Shown: in pieces, positions 46,101 through 54,277 of the stretch | Numbering within the stretch: position 1 is the first letter of the stretch | Layout: the number at the start of each line of letters is the position of its first letter | Source: Lachnospiraceae bacterium | Lineage (GTDB): Bacteria; Bacillota; Clostridia; Lachnospirales; Lachnospiraceae | Length of the DNA stretch: 64,000 nucleotides | NCBI GenBank assembly: GCA_017480195.1 | Contig: JAFVBE010000014.1 | Span: 1-64,000 of the forward strand | Direction: 5' to 3' | Made by a program: the position numbers and the translations under genes | The notes under the pieces: model-generated | Database searches by the model: none | What the model saw: the letters and a program-made list of their open reading frames with translations, nothing else | What the model was told of the DNA's origin: nothing

Positions 46101-46908
46101 CAATTCCTGAGATTTTGTAATTAATATAAGCAAATCCTATACATTTTCCACCTGATTCTCTATCGCAATATACAGTCCTTAACCCTTCGAGAATATATTC
46201 ATCCCCAACAGACAGCGATAGCGTTTTCTCCGCCGAGACCATCATTCGCTTTGATATAGGTAAAATACTGAATTTCCCCTTCTGAGCTACCAGCGAAGGC
46301 TGTGCCATAAATCCATTATAGGTGTAGTCATTTGAATACATCATTACCGGAGCATCGAATTTTACAGCCATATTCTCGGACAGCAAAGCGGTAGAAATCT
46401 TGAAGCTGTCAAGTTTTCCTGTCCCCTGCTTGCTTCCCATATAAATGTATTTCTCGTTTTGATACCTTGCAGCAAATAGATTCTCGCCCTTATAGCAGAA
46501 TGCACTCCGTCCAATCAACGGCTGACTATGATTACCATCCAACATCTTGATACTCGGATTACCATTATAATCAAAGAGTACATCCGCTGTATAATACTTA
46601 CCGTCATAGCCCTGATAGTCAATCAGTGCTACTGCGCACTTCTGCTGATTCAGATAAAGATTCACATAATGATATCCGGAATCAGAAATTCGACTGAACT
46701 GTCCTTTGAAGAGATGCTTGCTGTATCCTGATGTGGCCTTATCATCAGAGATAAGATAATACAGCTTACCATCAGATGTATCCTCATAGAATATGTACTC
46801 TCGTTCAGTTCCATCAATGGCGGAGGCTAAGATTTTACCACAAAGGGACCTTGCCTGCTCATAGGAATCAGTAAGTGAATATTTTGCTGAAAAAGAATAT
46901 TTTGACAT
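43144..46908 (-). CDS. Very large protein of unknown function (1254 residues)
   Basis: No signal peptide. Residues 1-380 are beta-rich with repeated short-strand patterns like a propeller (GKYYTADVLFDYNGN, KYIYMGSKQG). Residues 390-490 look like an Ig-like carrier domain (VPARNVSIRMWSKAHMH). From about 640 there is an amphipathic/hydrophobic helical region (FLRSAVKRFVQGIVTVVNVV, AAPFISLLEWLGDPFDFAGM) and three or four strongly hydrophobic helices near the C-terminus (FFGILGLCINNYKS, IGTVLGFLYCAFSIAYLVIY). The LEWLG-x-FDF stretch recalls large uncharacterised fungal and bacterial proteins, from memory only. AAGGAGG precedes the ATG. Monocistronic. A toxin-like or pore-forming role is possible but unsupported. 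Confidence 0.6.
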   Translation of the reverse strand: MSKYSFSAKYSLTDSYEQARSLCGKILASAIDGTEREYIFYEDTSDGKLYYLISDDKATSGYSKHLFKGQFSRISDSGYHYVNLYLNQQKCAVALIDYQGYDGKYYTADVLFDYNGNPSIKMLDGNHSQPLIGRSAFCYKGENLFAARYQNEKYIYMGSKQGTGKLDSFKISTALLSENMAVKFDAPVMMYSNDYTYNGFMAQPSLVAQKGKFSILPISKRMMVSAEKTLSLSVGDEYILEGLRTVYCDRESGGKCIGFAYINYKISGIASSSIVKLSGSNGIFDKAKAIWTGSGEKITSLDVSHSIINGVERAELIFLIDKNGGSLRHMYVTLDDKIVSSPLEIAKNVASAHFAVDANEQSVTAFYQNQWSEIFKLELAPDNDNWEEESILTDETDEKIIKQNVYVTRLYVYDEENVPARNVSIRMWSKAHMHLKINGRYENIGPDTYVYVKTDYRGTVVIYHEAYSIAEEDIYIDGLDCTLEYAGIDGLVDIYKYGDNAAFSGLRGSQYIERRLMFMKAQELKDAKVLDGRYMLSDSLRNDSSAMDKASKCINDITRCFFTYAPISEAALSASVTAGKPFIPMGSISAPYENLLASGRQGFIFEVRGDDVISRDITGDEYDEIVASWYAEGACKFWSSIGDFLRSAVKRFVQGIVTVVNVVGKVVKAAITFVLNGVRYVIEQIVEVIQQALDVVETLFVQLAAPFISLLEWLGDPFDFAGMRVTARAIDGTIDQSFIFLKKAAKLARRTIDNGMSNMNKAFDNAIEEMISTIGDRNMRDTNRQIRRFDCYYGVEGSNFIIDNLNSDVNAAQLALTGDYSYVPYSNFSGYSIERADTEVTINVNDILERLKKVTDGLDNTEFNKAVASLNEAVNGDFWGNTTIAVLRLLKGTVDISLSASRNIVGILFDIIDDAISNLWNYLNQKITIPVIGVLYRTIFKKDKMTIRDFHVFLATFTLQMTCRLSTKGRPAGISSEAEVDTYLENITTFVHNFNPDSQNLGFNEATETKNVDISYSDVKDILNCVWQTVSYLSTTISDALTPNGLRPDPVNPTDTDIELFSFIDVVGTVAEMATIICEFSWAVTGFPMKSPSDKYSSYAVEMGMWSVCLCNAFSDMFFGILGLCINNYKSKIIANAVSSIIGTVLGFLYCAFSIAYLVIYFKNNKKNKALEVSSEAMMMLSGITRFCLIKAVYEAVPYYIPLIIAGICDSGSCITGIIKLVFCFVDSSSRLNALDLSDREYIENVRSQFAIDY

Positions 46909-47007
46909 AATTTAGCCTCCTTATAAACTTATTGATTGCAGCTTATGTTTATTCTATAAATATAGCACTAATATTTTTTTAAGGCAATAAAATTGTATTA
47001 AAGACAA

Positions 47008-47076
47008 ATTCATCATAACGCCATCGCTGAACTCACCAAACAAATTGAGGAACTAAAAGCACAAAAGAATAAATGA
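47008..47076 (+). pseudogene. Possible 3' gene remnant
   Basis: A 22-codon stretch reading IHHNAIAELTKQIEELKAQ and ending in a stop, preceded at once by a stop codon in frame. It looks like the coiled-coil tail of a lost gene. Chance is not excluded. Confidence 0.25.
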
Positions 47077-47169
47077 TGTATAATGAAAAAATCCCACCTA
47101 AATTTCAGCTTATACTGTAATTCAAATGAGATTTCCTCAAATTTTCTATATTTATATTTTTTATAATCT

Positions 47170-49056
47170 CTATTTATTTTTCTCTTTAATAAATTTCAGG
47201 AATTCATCCTCCGGAATCGGTTTTGAGAAATAATATCCCTGAATATAATTTATACCAAGCTTCTCCATAGTATCAAGCATTTCCTTAGTCTCTATACCCT
47301 CTGATACTATCTTAAGTCTAAGACCGTGTATCATATGCATAGCTGCATCCATTACGTATTTCGCTTTACCGTTCTCAAAATATGAAACTATCATATCCCT
47401 GTCGAACTTAACAAGCTCTACAGGCATGTCCACTACATAATTAAGGTTTGACTGTCCCGTACCGAAATCATCCAAAGAAAAACCCACTCCATAATCAATA
47501 AGCTTGTTCATATTATCAAGCAATACCTTCTTCGCCGATACCGAACCGGACTCAGTAATCTCAAGATTAATCATGGATGGGTCTACATTATACCAATCCA
47601 TAATCTCTATGAAGCTTTCTGCCAAAAATTCATATGAACCCTGAACAGTTGACAAATTAACTTCAATATATTCAAGTCCATATTGCTCAGGAAGTTTCTC
47701 AGCTATGAACTGACAAACCTTCTTGAAAACCATCTCACCAATCTTAAGTATCATACCGTTCTGCTCTGCTATGCCGATAAATACTCCGGGAGGTATAAGC
47801 TTACCTTCTGCATCAAATATCCTGACAAGAGCCTCAGCAGATACAAACTTCTTTTCTTCCGTAGAATATATAGGCTGATAATATACGACTATCCTATCCT
47901 CAGCTATGGCATCCGCTATCATCTGCTCGGTAAGCTGTTCCTTATACATCTGAGCTGCAAGAGATTTATTTAGTTCAACCTTGCTTGTCTCCGCCAAATC
48001 AATACTGTTATTTCTTGTATATCTGATACAGGGAAGGATATCATTAGCCTGCTCACATACTCTTATACTCGGCATAACTACTATATTAGGGGTTGTTATA
48101 AAGTCCTTAGCAGGTCCCCATCCGTCTTCAAATCTATCATCAATAAGCTTTTCTACTCTCTCGTAATCCTTAGGCCTCATAGTAAGTATGAATCTACCCG
48201 AGTCCCCCTTGAATACCATAGTATGAGATATTGAAGCGAGAAAGTCTATTATTTCCTGATTAATCAGCATATCTTTCTTCCTGTCATTTGGAACAAACGG
48301 CGTAGAAATAAGTATGTCAATAATAGAAGAATCATCATCATTTCCAAAAACCTGTTCCAAATACTGTACAAGTGCGCCAATGGTAAAAAAGCCGGTCCTT
48401 CTGTCAACATTATTTTCAGGATTCTCAAGACGAAGATATATTACAAGCACACTTATTGCACCGGCATATCCCACAAGCAAAAGCCTGTTATATAAAAATT
48501 GTATTATAGCACATAAAAGCCAAAGCACAATCCAGAACATAACTGCTGTTCTTCGTTCCAAATTCATCTGTGCCTTGTACCGAAACAGCAGATATACTAT
48601 AATACCGAAATATGTCATACAAAATACATATGTAGTAACTACACTTGGTCCGTAAGTAAATTCATTACTCATATCCTCTAAATTTTTATATATAGGAAGA
48701 CTCAGGACAAGAATGATGCCTATGACAGCCATAATTGAATAAATGATAACTCTTTTTTTATAAAACTCTCTATCTGTAAAAATATCAGAGCATACATATA
48801 TAAGTCCACTATATGCTACGATAACCAGTGTCACAACATAGAGCTTGCATATCAGATTAACCAAGTGCACAGGCAGATAGTCATTATATCTTAATACAAC
48901 CATCGAAGCGACATCAAAAATAAGCCCTGCCGTTATAGCAGAAAAAATCTGTAAAAATGCTTTTTCAGTATTCAAATTCAACTTATTCTGGTTACGATAA
49001 AAATAAAAAACTACTCCCAAGAGAATAATGCCGCAACACTGCATTTTGATATTCAT
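47170..49056 (-). CDS. Membrane c-di-GMP phosphodiesterase (degenerate GGDEF, EAL)
   Basis: 628 residues. Seven or so N-terminal helices (to about residue 210), then a reduced GGDEF domain (GGDEF position reads KGDSGRF, so cyclase activity is lost) and a full EAL domain: SAEALVRIFD, LEITESGSV, LDDFGTGQSNL, VSEGIETKEM and YIQGYYFSKP. The metal and substrate residues of EAL enzymes are present, so it should cleave c-di-GMP to pGpG. The membrane part probably senses an unknown signal. Monocistronic. Confidence 0.93.
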   Translation of the reverse strand: MNIKMQCCGIILLGVVFYFYRNQNKLNLNTEKAFLQIFSAITAGLIFDVASMVVLRYNDYLPVHLVNLICKLYVVTLVIVAYSGLIYVCSDIFTDREFYKKRVIIYSIMAVIGIILVLSLPIYKNLEDMSNEFTYGPSVVTTYVFCMTYFGIIVYLLFRYKAQMNLERRTAVMFWIVLWLLCAIIQFLYNRLLLVGYAGAISVLVIYLRLENPENNVDRRTGFFTIGALVQYLEQVFGNDDDSSIIDILISTPFVPNDRKKDMLINQEIIDFLASISHTMVFKGDSGRFILTMRPKDYERVEKLIDDRFEDGWGPAKDFITTPNIVVMPSIRVCEQANDILPCIRYTRNNSIDLAETSKVELNKSLAAQMYKEQLTEQMIADAIAEDRIVVYYQPIYSTEEKKFVSAEALVRIFDAEGKLIPPGVFIGIAEQNGMILKIGEMVFKKVCQFIAEKLPEQYGLEYIEVNLSTVQGSYEFLAESFIEIMDWYNVDPSMINLEITESGSVSAKKVLLDNMNKLIDYGVGFSLDDFGTGQSNLNYVVDMPVELVKFDRDMIVSYFENGKAKYVMDAAMHMIHGLRLKIVSEGIETKEMLDTMEKLGINYIQGYYFSKPIPEDEFLKFIKEKNK

Positions 49057-49370
49057 AAATTTGCACCCGATAAATTATATTATACTTAGTATATTTTATT
49101 ATGAAATGTAAGTATTTGCAAGCTAAATTCCGAGTAAAATCCACATTTATTATAATTTAACTTACAAATACAAAAATATTCTTCTTTTTTCCATTTAAAC
49201 TGATAATTTGATAAGAGTTCAATAAATAACACCCCATGTTCATAAAAATTATATTGTTTTATAAATAAATTAAGCTCTATAATAATAGAGTGCTTAGGAT
49301 ATTTTTCTCATTAATTTTACACACTTAATCCCTATGGATTGCACAACCAACTATCACCATAAGTCATAAT

Positions 49371-49542
49371 AAACCCTGTTATTCCATCTTATAGGCTTAT
49401 GGCTATAATTATTCTAAGCATACAGGGTTTTCTTTCAAAATCTAAGATACAGGTGTCAGCAATGGAATTGATGGAGTCATGCAGACACCTGGATTTTGAA
49501 GGATAATTAAAAAGGTATGAACCTTATATTTAAAGTTCATAC
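49371..49542. other. Cluster of three strong stem-loops in a gene-free region
   Basis: Within the 49057-49597 gap. Hairpin one: AACCCTGT (49371-49378) with ACAGGGTT (49421-49428), enclosing TTATAG/CTATAA. Hairpin two: TTCAAAATC (49433-49441) with GATTTTGAA (49491-49499) and inside it CAGGTGTC (49449-49456) with GACACCTG (49483-49490). Hairpin three: GGTATGAAC (49513-49521) with GTTCATACC (49534-49542), followed by T5 on the minus strand, a likely terminator of the downstream-facing HTH gene. A small structured RNA is possible. No ORF is supported; 49057-49370 shows nothing clear. Confidence 0.6.
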
Positions 49543-49597
49543 CAGTTACATGAATTTCTATTAACAAATAATTTTCATATTCGTCTCAAAATATTAT

Positions 49598-49972
49598 TTA
49601 CTCAATATTCATATCCTTAATCATCTTTTCAATAACCTCATCGCTTAGGTCAATGGTATTCTGAGCAGAAAAATAAGCAATCAGCCTCAGCATTATCTTC
49701 ATCTTCTCAGCCTCTTCACATTCTAATATTTCTGACCATATGTCACGATTCTCAGGCTCACTTCCTAAGAACATATAATCTGCTCTTAATCCAAACTTAT
49801 CCTCAATCAATTGTGCTGTCTTTTTAGATATAGGAAGTCTGCCCGATTCATTTCCTTTATAAAGCGATTCGGATATACCTATAGCCTCAGCCATCTGTTC
49901 CTGAGTCAACTTCTGACTCAATCTTAATCTTCTTAACCTTTGTGCTCCTCTGTCATTATCTCTTTTATCCAT
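49598..49972 (-). CDS. XRE-family helix-turn-helix regulator
   Basis: 124 residues if started at the ATG at 49972, which has GGGGA upstream. N-terminal Cro/C1 HTH (LRRLRLSQKLTQEQMAEAIG, ISESLYKGNESGRLPISKKT), then a C-terminal helical region that may mediate dimerisation. Targets unknown; it could regulate itself or the PurF-like gene downstream. Confidence 0.88.
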   Translation of the reverse strand: MDKRDNDRGAQRLRRLRLSQKLTQEQMAEAIGISESLYKGNESGRLPISKKTAQLIEDKFGLRADYMFLGSEPENRDIWSEILECEEAEKMKIMLRLIAYFSAQNTIDLSDEVIEKMIKDMNIE

Positions 49973-50088
49973 CGTAAAATTCCCCATTTTCATAACCAAT
50001 TATGGCATATACCACAAAATGAATTATAAAATTTTATACAGGTTCATAACAGAGATAATTCTTACCCTTAAGGAGTAACTATTTTACA

Positions 50089-51492
50089 CTACTCTTTACC
50101 GCTCCAGCAGTATGTACAAAGCTTATCCGGATCTATACCGACAGAATTAATCATATCATCCAATCTATGAAATCTAAGAGAAGTAAAATTAAGTCTTTCT
50201 CTTATCTTCTCTACCATAATCTCATACTTCTCGGAATTATAATCAGCATATTCCCTTAATATATCATCAGTTACCTCTTTTCCCTCAAGTTCTGCGATAA
50301 CATCTCTCGTAATAAGCTCCATCTCAGAATTGGTTCTTGAGAAATTAAGATACTTACAACCAAATACAAGCGGTGGACATGCAGGGCGAATATGGACTTC
50401 CTTAGCACCATTTTCAAAAAGATACTCCGTCGTCTCCCTCATCTGTGTTCCTCTTACGATTGAATCATCTATCAAAAGAAGGCTCTTGTCCTTTATCAGT
50501 TCCTTAACAGGTATAAGCTTCATCTTAGCTATGAGATTTCTCTTGCTCTGTATGGTCGGCATAAATGAGCGAGGCCATGTCGGTGTATATTTTATAAATG
50601 GTCTGGAAAATGGTACACCGGATTCATTTGCATAGCCTATGGCATGAGCCGTACCGGAATCAGGCACACCTGCTACTATATCAGGCTTAACATTATCTCT
50701 TTTGGCTAATGCCTGTCCGCATTTATAACGCATCTCTTCGACACTTACTCCCTCATAGGACGCCGAAGGATAACCATAATATATCCAGAGGAAGGTACAT
50801 ATCTTCATCTTATTACCCGGAGCAACAAGTGTCTTAACACCCTCAGGCTCCATAACGACTACTTCACCGGGACCAAGTTCCTTATAGGTTGTATATCCAA
50901 GATTAAAATACGAGAAATCCTCAAATGCTGCACAATATGCATTTTCTTTTTTACCTATGGAAATTGGTGTTCTACCGAACTTATCTCTGGCACAATAGAT
51001 TCCTTTTGGAGTGAGAATAAGCATGGACATGGAGCCTTCTATAATCTCCTGAGCATACCTTATTCCATCTATAAAATTATCCTTCTGATTGATAATTGCA
51101 GCCACTAATTCCGTCGAATTAATCTCACCATTACTCATTTCAAAAAAGTGAGTTCTGCCCTTCAATATATCTGCTATAATCTCTTTGTCATTATTTATCT
51201 TACCTACTGTAGTAATTGCAAATGAACCATGATGTGAGCGGACTAATATAGGCTGTGCCTCATAATCCGAAATACATCCGATACCCATATTGCCATGCAT
51301 AGAATTAGCATCATCATCAAACTTAGTTCTAAAAGGAGAATTCTCAATCTTATGTATCGACTTCTCAAAGCCGTCATCTCCATATACAGCCATTCCTGCT
51401 CGCCTTGTACCTAAGTGTGAATGATAATCTGTTCCAAAGAATAAATCAAATACACAATCCTCTTTTCCAACTACTCCAAAAAAACCACCCAT
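50089..51492 (-). CDS. Amidophosphoribosyltransferase-like protein lacking the N-terminal cysteine
   Basis: 467 residues with the PurF architecture: an Ntn glutaminase domain (HLGTRRAGMAVYG, HHGSFAITTVGKI, ARDKFGRTPISIG) and a phosphoribosyltransferase domain with the PRPP motif LLLIDDSIVRGTQM. In true PurF the residue after Met (or after a propeptide) is the catalytic Cys; here the start reads MGGFFGVVG, so the glutaminase nucleophile is missing. It may use ammonia, work on another substrate or be regulatory. Similar MGGFFGV proteins occur across Clostridia, as I recall. No pur genes are adjacent. Confidence 0.85.
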   Translation of the reverse strand: MGGFFGVVGKEDCVFDLFFGTDYHSHLGTRRAGMAVYGDDGFEKSIHKIENSPFRTKFDDDANSMHGNMGIGCISDYEAQPILVRSHHGSFAITTVGKINNDKEIIADILKGRTHFFEMSNGEINSTELVAAIINQKDNFIDGIRYAQEIIEGSMSMLILTPKGIYCARDKFGRTPISIGKKENAYCAAFEDFSYFNLGYTTYKELGPGEVVVMEPEGVKTLVAPGNKMKICTFLWIYYGYPSASYEGVSVEEMRYKCGQALAKRDNVKPDIVAGVPDSGTAHAIGYANESGVPFSRPFIKYTPTWPRSFMPTIQSKRNLIAKMKLIPVKELIKDKSLLLIDDSIVRGTQMRETTEYLFENGAKEVHIRPACPPLVFGCKYLNFSRTNSEMELITRDVIAELEGKEVTDDILREYADYNSEKYEIMVEKIRERLNFTSLRFHRLDDMINSVGIDPDKLCTYCWSGKE

Positions 51493-51603
51493 GTTTTTTT
51501 CCTCCGGTTTTCTAAAGACAAATTTCTTTTATCTGAATCAATGGGTATTATAACAATTTTTCGAATAAAAATAAATATAAATATATAATTTTTTAAACAA
51601 ATG

Positions 51604-51651
51604 AAAAAAGAGTCATCAAAAGTCTTAAAAATCAAGACCTTCGATGACCCC
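51604..51651 (-). terminator. Terminator of the DUF378 gene
   Basis: On the minus strand GTCATC-N3-GGTCTT pairs with AAGAC-N4-GATGAC, followed by a T6 run. Confidence 0.8.
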
Positions 51652-51658
51652 TGCCTGT

Positions 51659-51868
51659 CTACTGGTAGCTTCTCTCGTTTCCAAGTAAGCCGTAGAAGCT
51701 TATAAGATATAATCCGCTTATACCTACAAGACCATATACTATTCTTGTAAATACTGTAGCGTCTCCGAATAATGCTGATACAAGATTCCAATCAGCAAAG
51801 CCTATAAGTCCCCAGTTGATTGCTCCTATGACAACAATTGTCAAACATAAAATATTTAAGAACTTCAT
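51659..51868 (-). CDS. DUF378 small membrane protein
   Basis: 69 residues, two helices: ILCLTIVVIGAINWGLIGF and VYGLVGISGLYLISFYGLLG, the DUF378 pattern including the INWGL motif. Function unknown. AAGGAG precedes the ATG. A strong terminator follows. Confidence 0.9.
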   Translation of the reverse strand: MKFLNILCLTIVVIGAINWGLIGFADWNLVSALFGDATVFTRIVYGLVGISGLYLISFYGLLGNERSYQ

Positions 51869-51942
51869 ATTAAAATCTCCTTTTATATATTTATAGTTCC
51901 TAAATATATATTGCCCAGAATATAATAAATTATTTACAAATT

Positions 51943-52971
51943 TTATAATCTGTCCGCAATTTCATAAATTAGTTTCTCAGTTTTCTCCCATCCAAGACAC
52001 GCATCGGTTATCGATTTACCATATACACCGCCGTCTACGCTCTGGTTTCCATCCTCTATGTAGCTTTCCACCATGAAGCCTTTGACAATTTTTTTAATAT
52101 CACTGTTATAATTACAATTGCTTATTACCTCATTGATAATTCTTTTCTGCTCAAAAGGATTCTTACCCGAATTAGCGTGGTTTGCGTCTATTATAACAGC
52201 CGGATTCTCGTATTTGCCTTCAGCATATACCTCACATAATCGGAGTAAATCTTCATAATGATAATTCGGCATAGGCTGTCCATGCTTATTGTTATATCCA
52301 CGAAGAATTGCATGCGCATATTGATTTCCCTGTGAATGTACCTCCCAGCCTCTATATATAAATGTATGTCCATGCTGTGCAGCGGTTATTGAATTCATCA
52401 TTACCGATATATCACCGCTGGACGGGTTCTTCATTCCAACAGGTACAGATAATCCGCTTGAGGTAAGTCTGTGCTGCTGGTTCTCCACCGAACGCGCACC
52501 AACTGCGATATATCCAAGCACATCATTTAAGTATTCTGCATTCTCAGGATAGAGCATCTCATCAGCACATGAAAAGCCTGTCTCTGAAATAACTCTCATA
52601 TGAAGTTCTCTTATAGCAACTATGCCCTTGAACATATCCGGCTTCTCATTCGGGTCAGGCTGATGAAGCATACCCTTATATCCCGCACCTGTCGTACGTG
52701 GCTTATTTGTATATACTCTCGGTACTATGAAAATCTTATCCTTAACCTTCTCCTGTATCGGACAAAGTCTTGATACATAATCAACTACACTCTCTTCTTT
52801 ATCAGCAGAGCATGGACCTATTATAAGAAGCAGCTTATCTGATCTGCCGGCTAAGATATTCTTTATCTCTACATCTCTTTCCTCTACGATTTTACCAAGT
52901 GCTCCGGTTAATGGGTACATCTCCTTTAACTCTACCGGAAGTGCTAATTTTCTTTCAAATGTCATATTCAT
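51943..52971 (-). CDS. aroF: 3-deoxy-7-phosphoheptulonate (DAHP) synthase, type I
   Basis: 342 residues, the AroFGH type. It condenses phosphoenolpyruvate with erythrose 4-phosphate, the first step of the shikimate pathway. Visible are LLIIGPCSADKEESVVDY, RVYTNKPRTTGAGYKGM, ARSVENQQHR, VGMKNPSSGD and VIIDANHANSGK. The AroFGH sub-family is usually feedback-inhibited by an aromatic amino acid. GGAGG precedes the ATG. It lies 41 bp after pheA and is controlled by the same Phe attenuator. Confidence 0.96.
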   Translation of the reverse strand: MNMTFERKLALPVELKEMYPLTGALGKIVEERDVEIKNILAGRSDKLLLIIGPCSADKEESVVDYVSRLCPIQEKVKDKIFIVPRVYTNKPRTTGAGYKGMLHQPDPNEKPDMFKGIVAIRELHMRVISETGFSCADEMLYPENAEYLNDVLGYIAVGARSVENQQHRLTSSGLSVPVGMKNPSSGDISVMMNSITAAQHGHTFIYRGWEVHSQGNQYAHAILRGYNNKHGQPMPNYHYEDLLRLCEVYAEGKYENPAVIIDANHANSGKNPFEQKRIINEVISNCNYNSDIKKIVKGFMVESYIEDGNQSVDGGVYGKSITDACLGWEKTEKLIYEIADRL

Positions 52972-53012
52972 AATTTATTCCTCCATATGTTATAATGTTT
53001 TGAAAATTTATT

Positions 53013-53867
53013 TTAATTCTCGTTATCGAGACATTTTCCAACTATCTTAACGAGATTGCATACCTCAGATAATCTGTCAAGCATTTCTCTGCCCTCATCC
53101 GTATCTATATCTCCGTCGGCTTCAACATAAAAATAATATTCCCAAGCCTTTTGCTTAGATGGTCTGCTCCTTAGAACCTTCATATTAAATCCGTATTCAC
53201 TTATAACAGCTATGGCTTTTGCTAATGCACCTGCCACATTATTTACAGTAAAAAGAAGTATAAAGCTTGTGTACTTCTCCTTGTCCGTCTCATCCTCGAA
53301 GCACTTTTCAAATATCGCGAATCTTGTAGTATTGTCTGTCATCTCATTAATATTCGCATGAAGTACATCCAAGCCATACAACTCGGCAGTTTCAATACTT
53401 GCAATGGCTGCGATGGATTTATCGCCAAGCTCTGCGACCTCCTTAGCCGCCATAGCCGTATTCGGAGCAAGCATCTCATCAAAGCCGTGCTTCCTGATAT
53501 ATCCCTCGCACTGTGCAAGTGCCTGCGAATGACTTACAACCTTGGTAATATCCTTGGTGCTTGAGCCTTTCACACCAAGCAGATTCTGGGATATCTTATA
53601 AGGAATAACCCTGTCAACCACAAGTTCACCGCTTACCATAAGGTCAATGACCTGACCGACCTCACCTGTGTAGCTGTTCTCTATCGGCAGTACCGCACAT
53701 TTGCAGTTTCCCTCTTCTACAGCTTTATAAGCCTCTTCAAAGTTCGGATATGAAATGAGCGCTCCGTCAGGATAAGTCTTCTTCGCAACAATATGTGCAA
53801 ATGCCCCTTCCACTCCGCTATACGCTACCTTGATTTTTCCGTCCTCGTCATAATAATGTTCTTCCAT
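53013..53867 (-). CDS. pheA: Prephenate dehydratase
   Basis: 284 residues from the inner ATG behind GGAGG; the outer ATG at 53879 lies within the ribosome site. The PDT domain (VAYSGVEGAFAHIVAK at the start, VLPIENSYTGEVGQ, catalytic NTTRFAIFEK) is followed by an ACT domain (NVAGALAKAIAVISEYGFNM, RSRPSK) that binds phenylalanine. It converts prephenate to phenylpyruvate. Preceded by a Phe leader peptide and terminator, so expression follows Phe-tRNA charging. Confidence 0.95.
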   Translation of the reverse strand: MEEHYYDEDGKIKVAYSGVEGAFAHIVAKKTYPDGALISYPNFEEAYKAVEEGNCKCAVLPIENSYTGEVGQVIDLMVSGELVVDRVIPYKISQNLLGVKGSSTKDITKVVSHSQALAQCEGYIRKHGFDEMLAPNTAMAAKEVAELGDKSIAAIASIETAELYGLDVLHANINEMTDNTTRFAIFEKCFEDETDKEKYTSFILLFTVNNVAGALAKAIAVISEYGFNMKVLRSRPSKQKAWEYYFYVEADGDIDTDEGREMLDRLSEVCNLVKIVGKCLDNEN

Positions 53868-53890
53868 AGCTTCCTCCATTGTTTTATTTA

Positions 53891-53942
53891 CTCAAAAAGA
53901 AAACCACCGCTACTTTTATTTATTCATCAAAAGTAGCGGTGG
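53891..53942 (-). terminator. Attenuator terminator of pheA-aroF
   Basis: A perfect 14-bp stem, CCACCGCTACTTTT (53904-53917) with AAAAGTAGCGGTGG (53929-53942), is followed on the minus strand by TTTTCTTTTT. The leader segment GCGATGGA, within codons 16-18 of the leader peptide, can pair with TCCACCGC of this stem at 7 of 8 positions and would act as antiterminator. Confidence 0.9.
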
Positions 53943-53971
53943 AATTTATCTTATACTGTTAAAGCTTTTGC

Positions 53972-54046
53972 TTAAAGCTCGTACAATTTAAAATCCATCG
54001 CGTTCATAAAGAAAAAGAAAAAATTTTTATTCTGATAGTTCTTCAT
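53972..54046 (-). CDS. Phenylalanine leader peptide of the pheA operon
   Basis: 24 codons, MKNYQNKNFFFFFMNAMDFK then LYEL, with five consecutive Phe codons (9-13), a sixth at 19, and Tyr at 4 and 22. GAGG sits eight bases before the ATG. When charged Phe-tRNA is scarce the ribosome stalls in the Phe run and leaves the distal leader free to form the antiterminator; otherwise the terminator at 53891-53942 forms. This is classic enterobacterial-style attenuation and is seen directly in the sequence. Confidence 0.92.
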   Translation of the reverse strand: MKNYQNKNFFFFFMNAMDFKLYEL

Positions 54047-54277
54047 CGGTCTTTCCTCTTTATAAGCCTAACTTTTTTCTACGATACGCATTATAATTTA
54101 TTATATATTATTTGTCAAATATTATTTTCAAATAATCGAGTAATAAAACAATTGTAAAAGAGACGGTTATGTGATAAACTCTATGAGAATTTTTACACAG
54201 ACTACATAGAGATTAAGCGCAAAATACAAGCTTTATCATACAGTCTGCTGCAAGTATGTTAAACAGGAGATAAAATT
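54047..54277. promoter_or_regulatory. Divergent intergenic region of the pheA operon and PTS-type permease gene
   Basis: 231 bp with promoters expected in both directions. AT-rich; AACAGGAG precedes the plus-strand gene. No clear operator was picked out. Confidence 0.4.

Noticed and set aside
53880-54060. T-box riboswitch upstream of pheA
   Set aside because: No T-box sequence or stem I features; the leader peptide with Phe codons explains the region fully.
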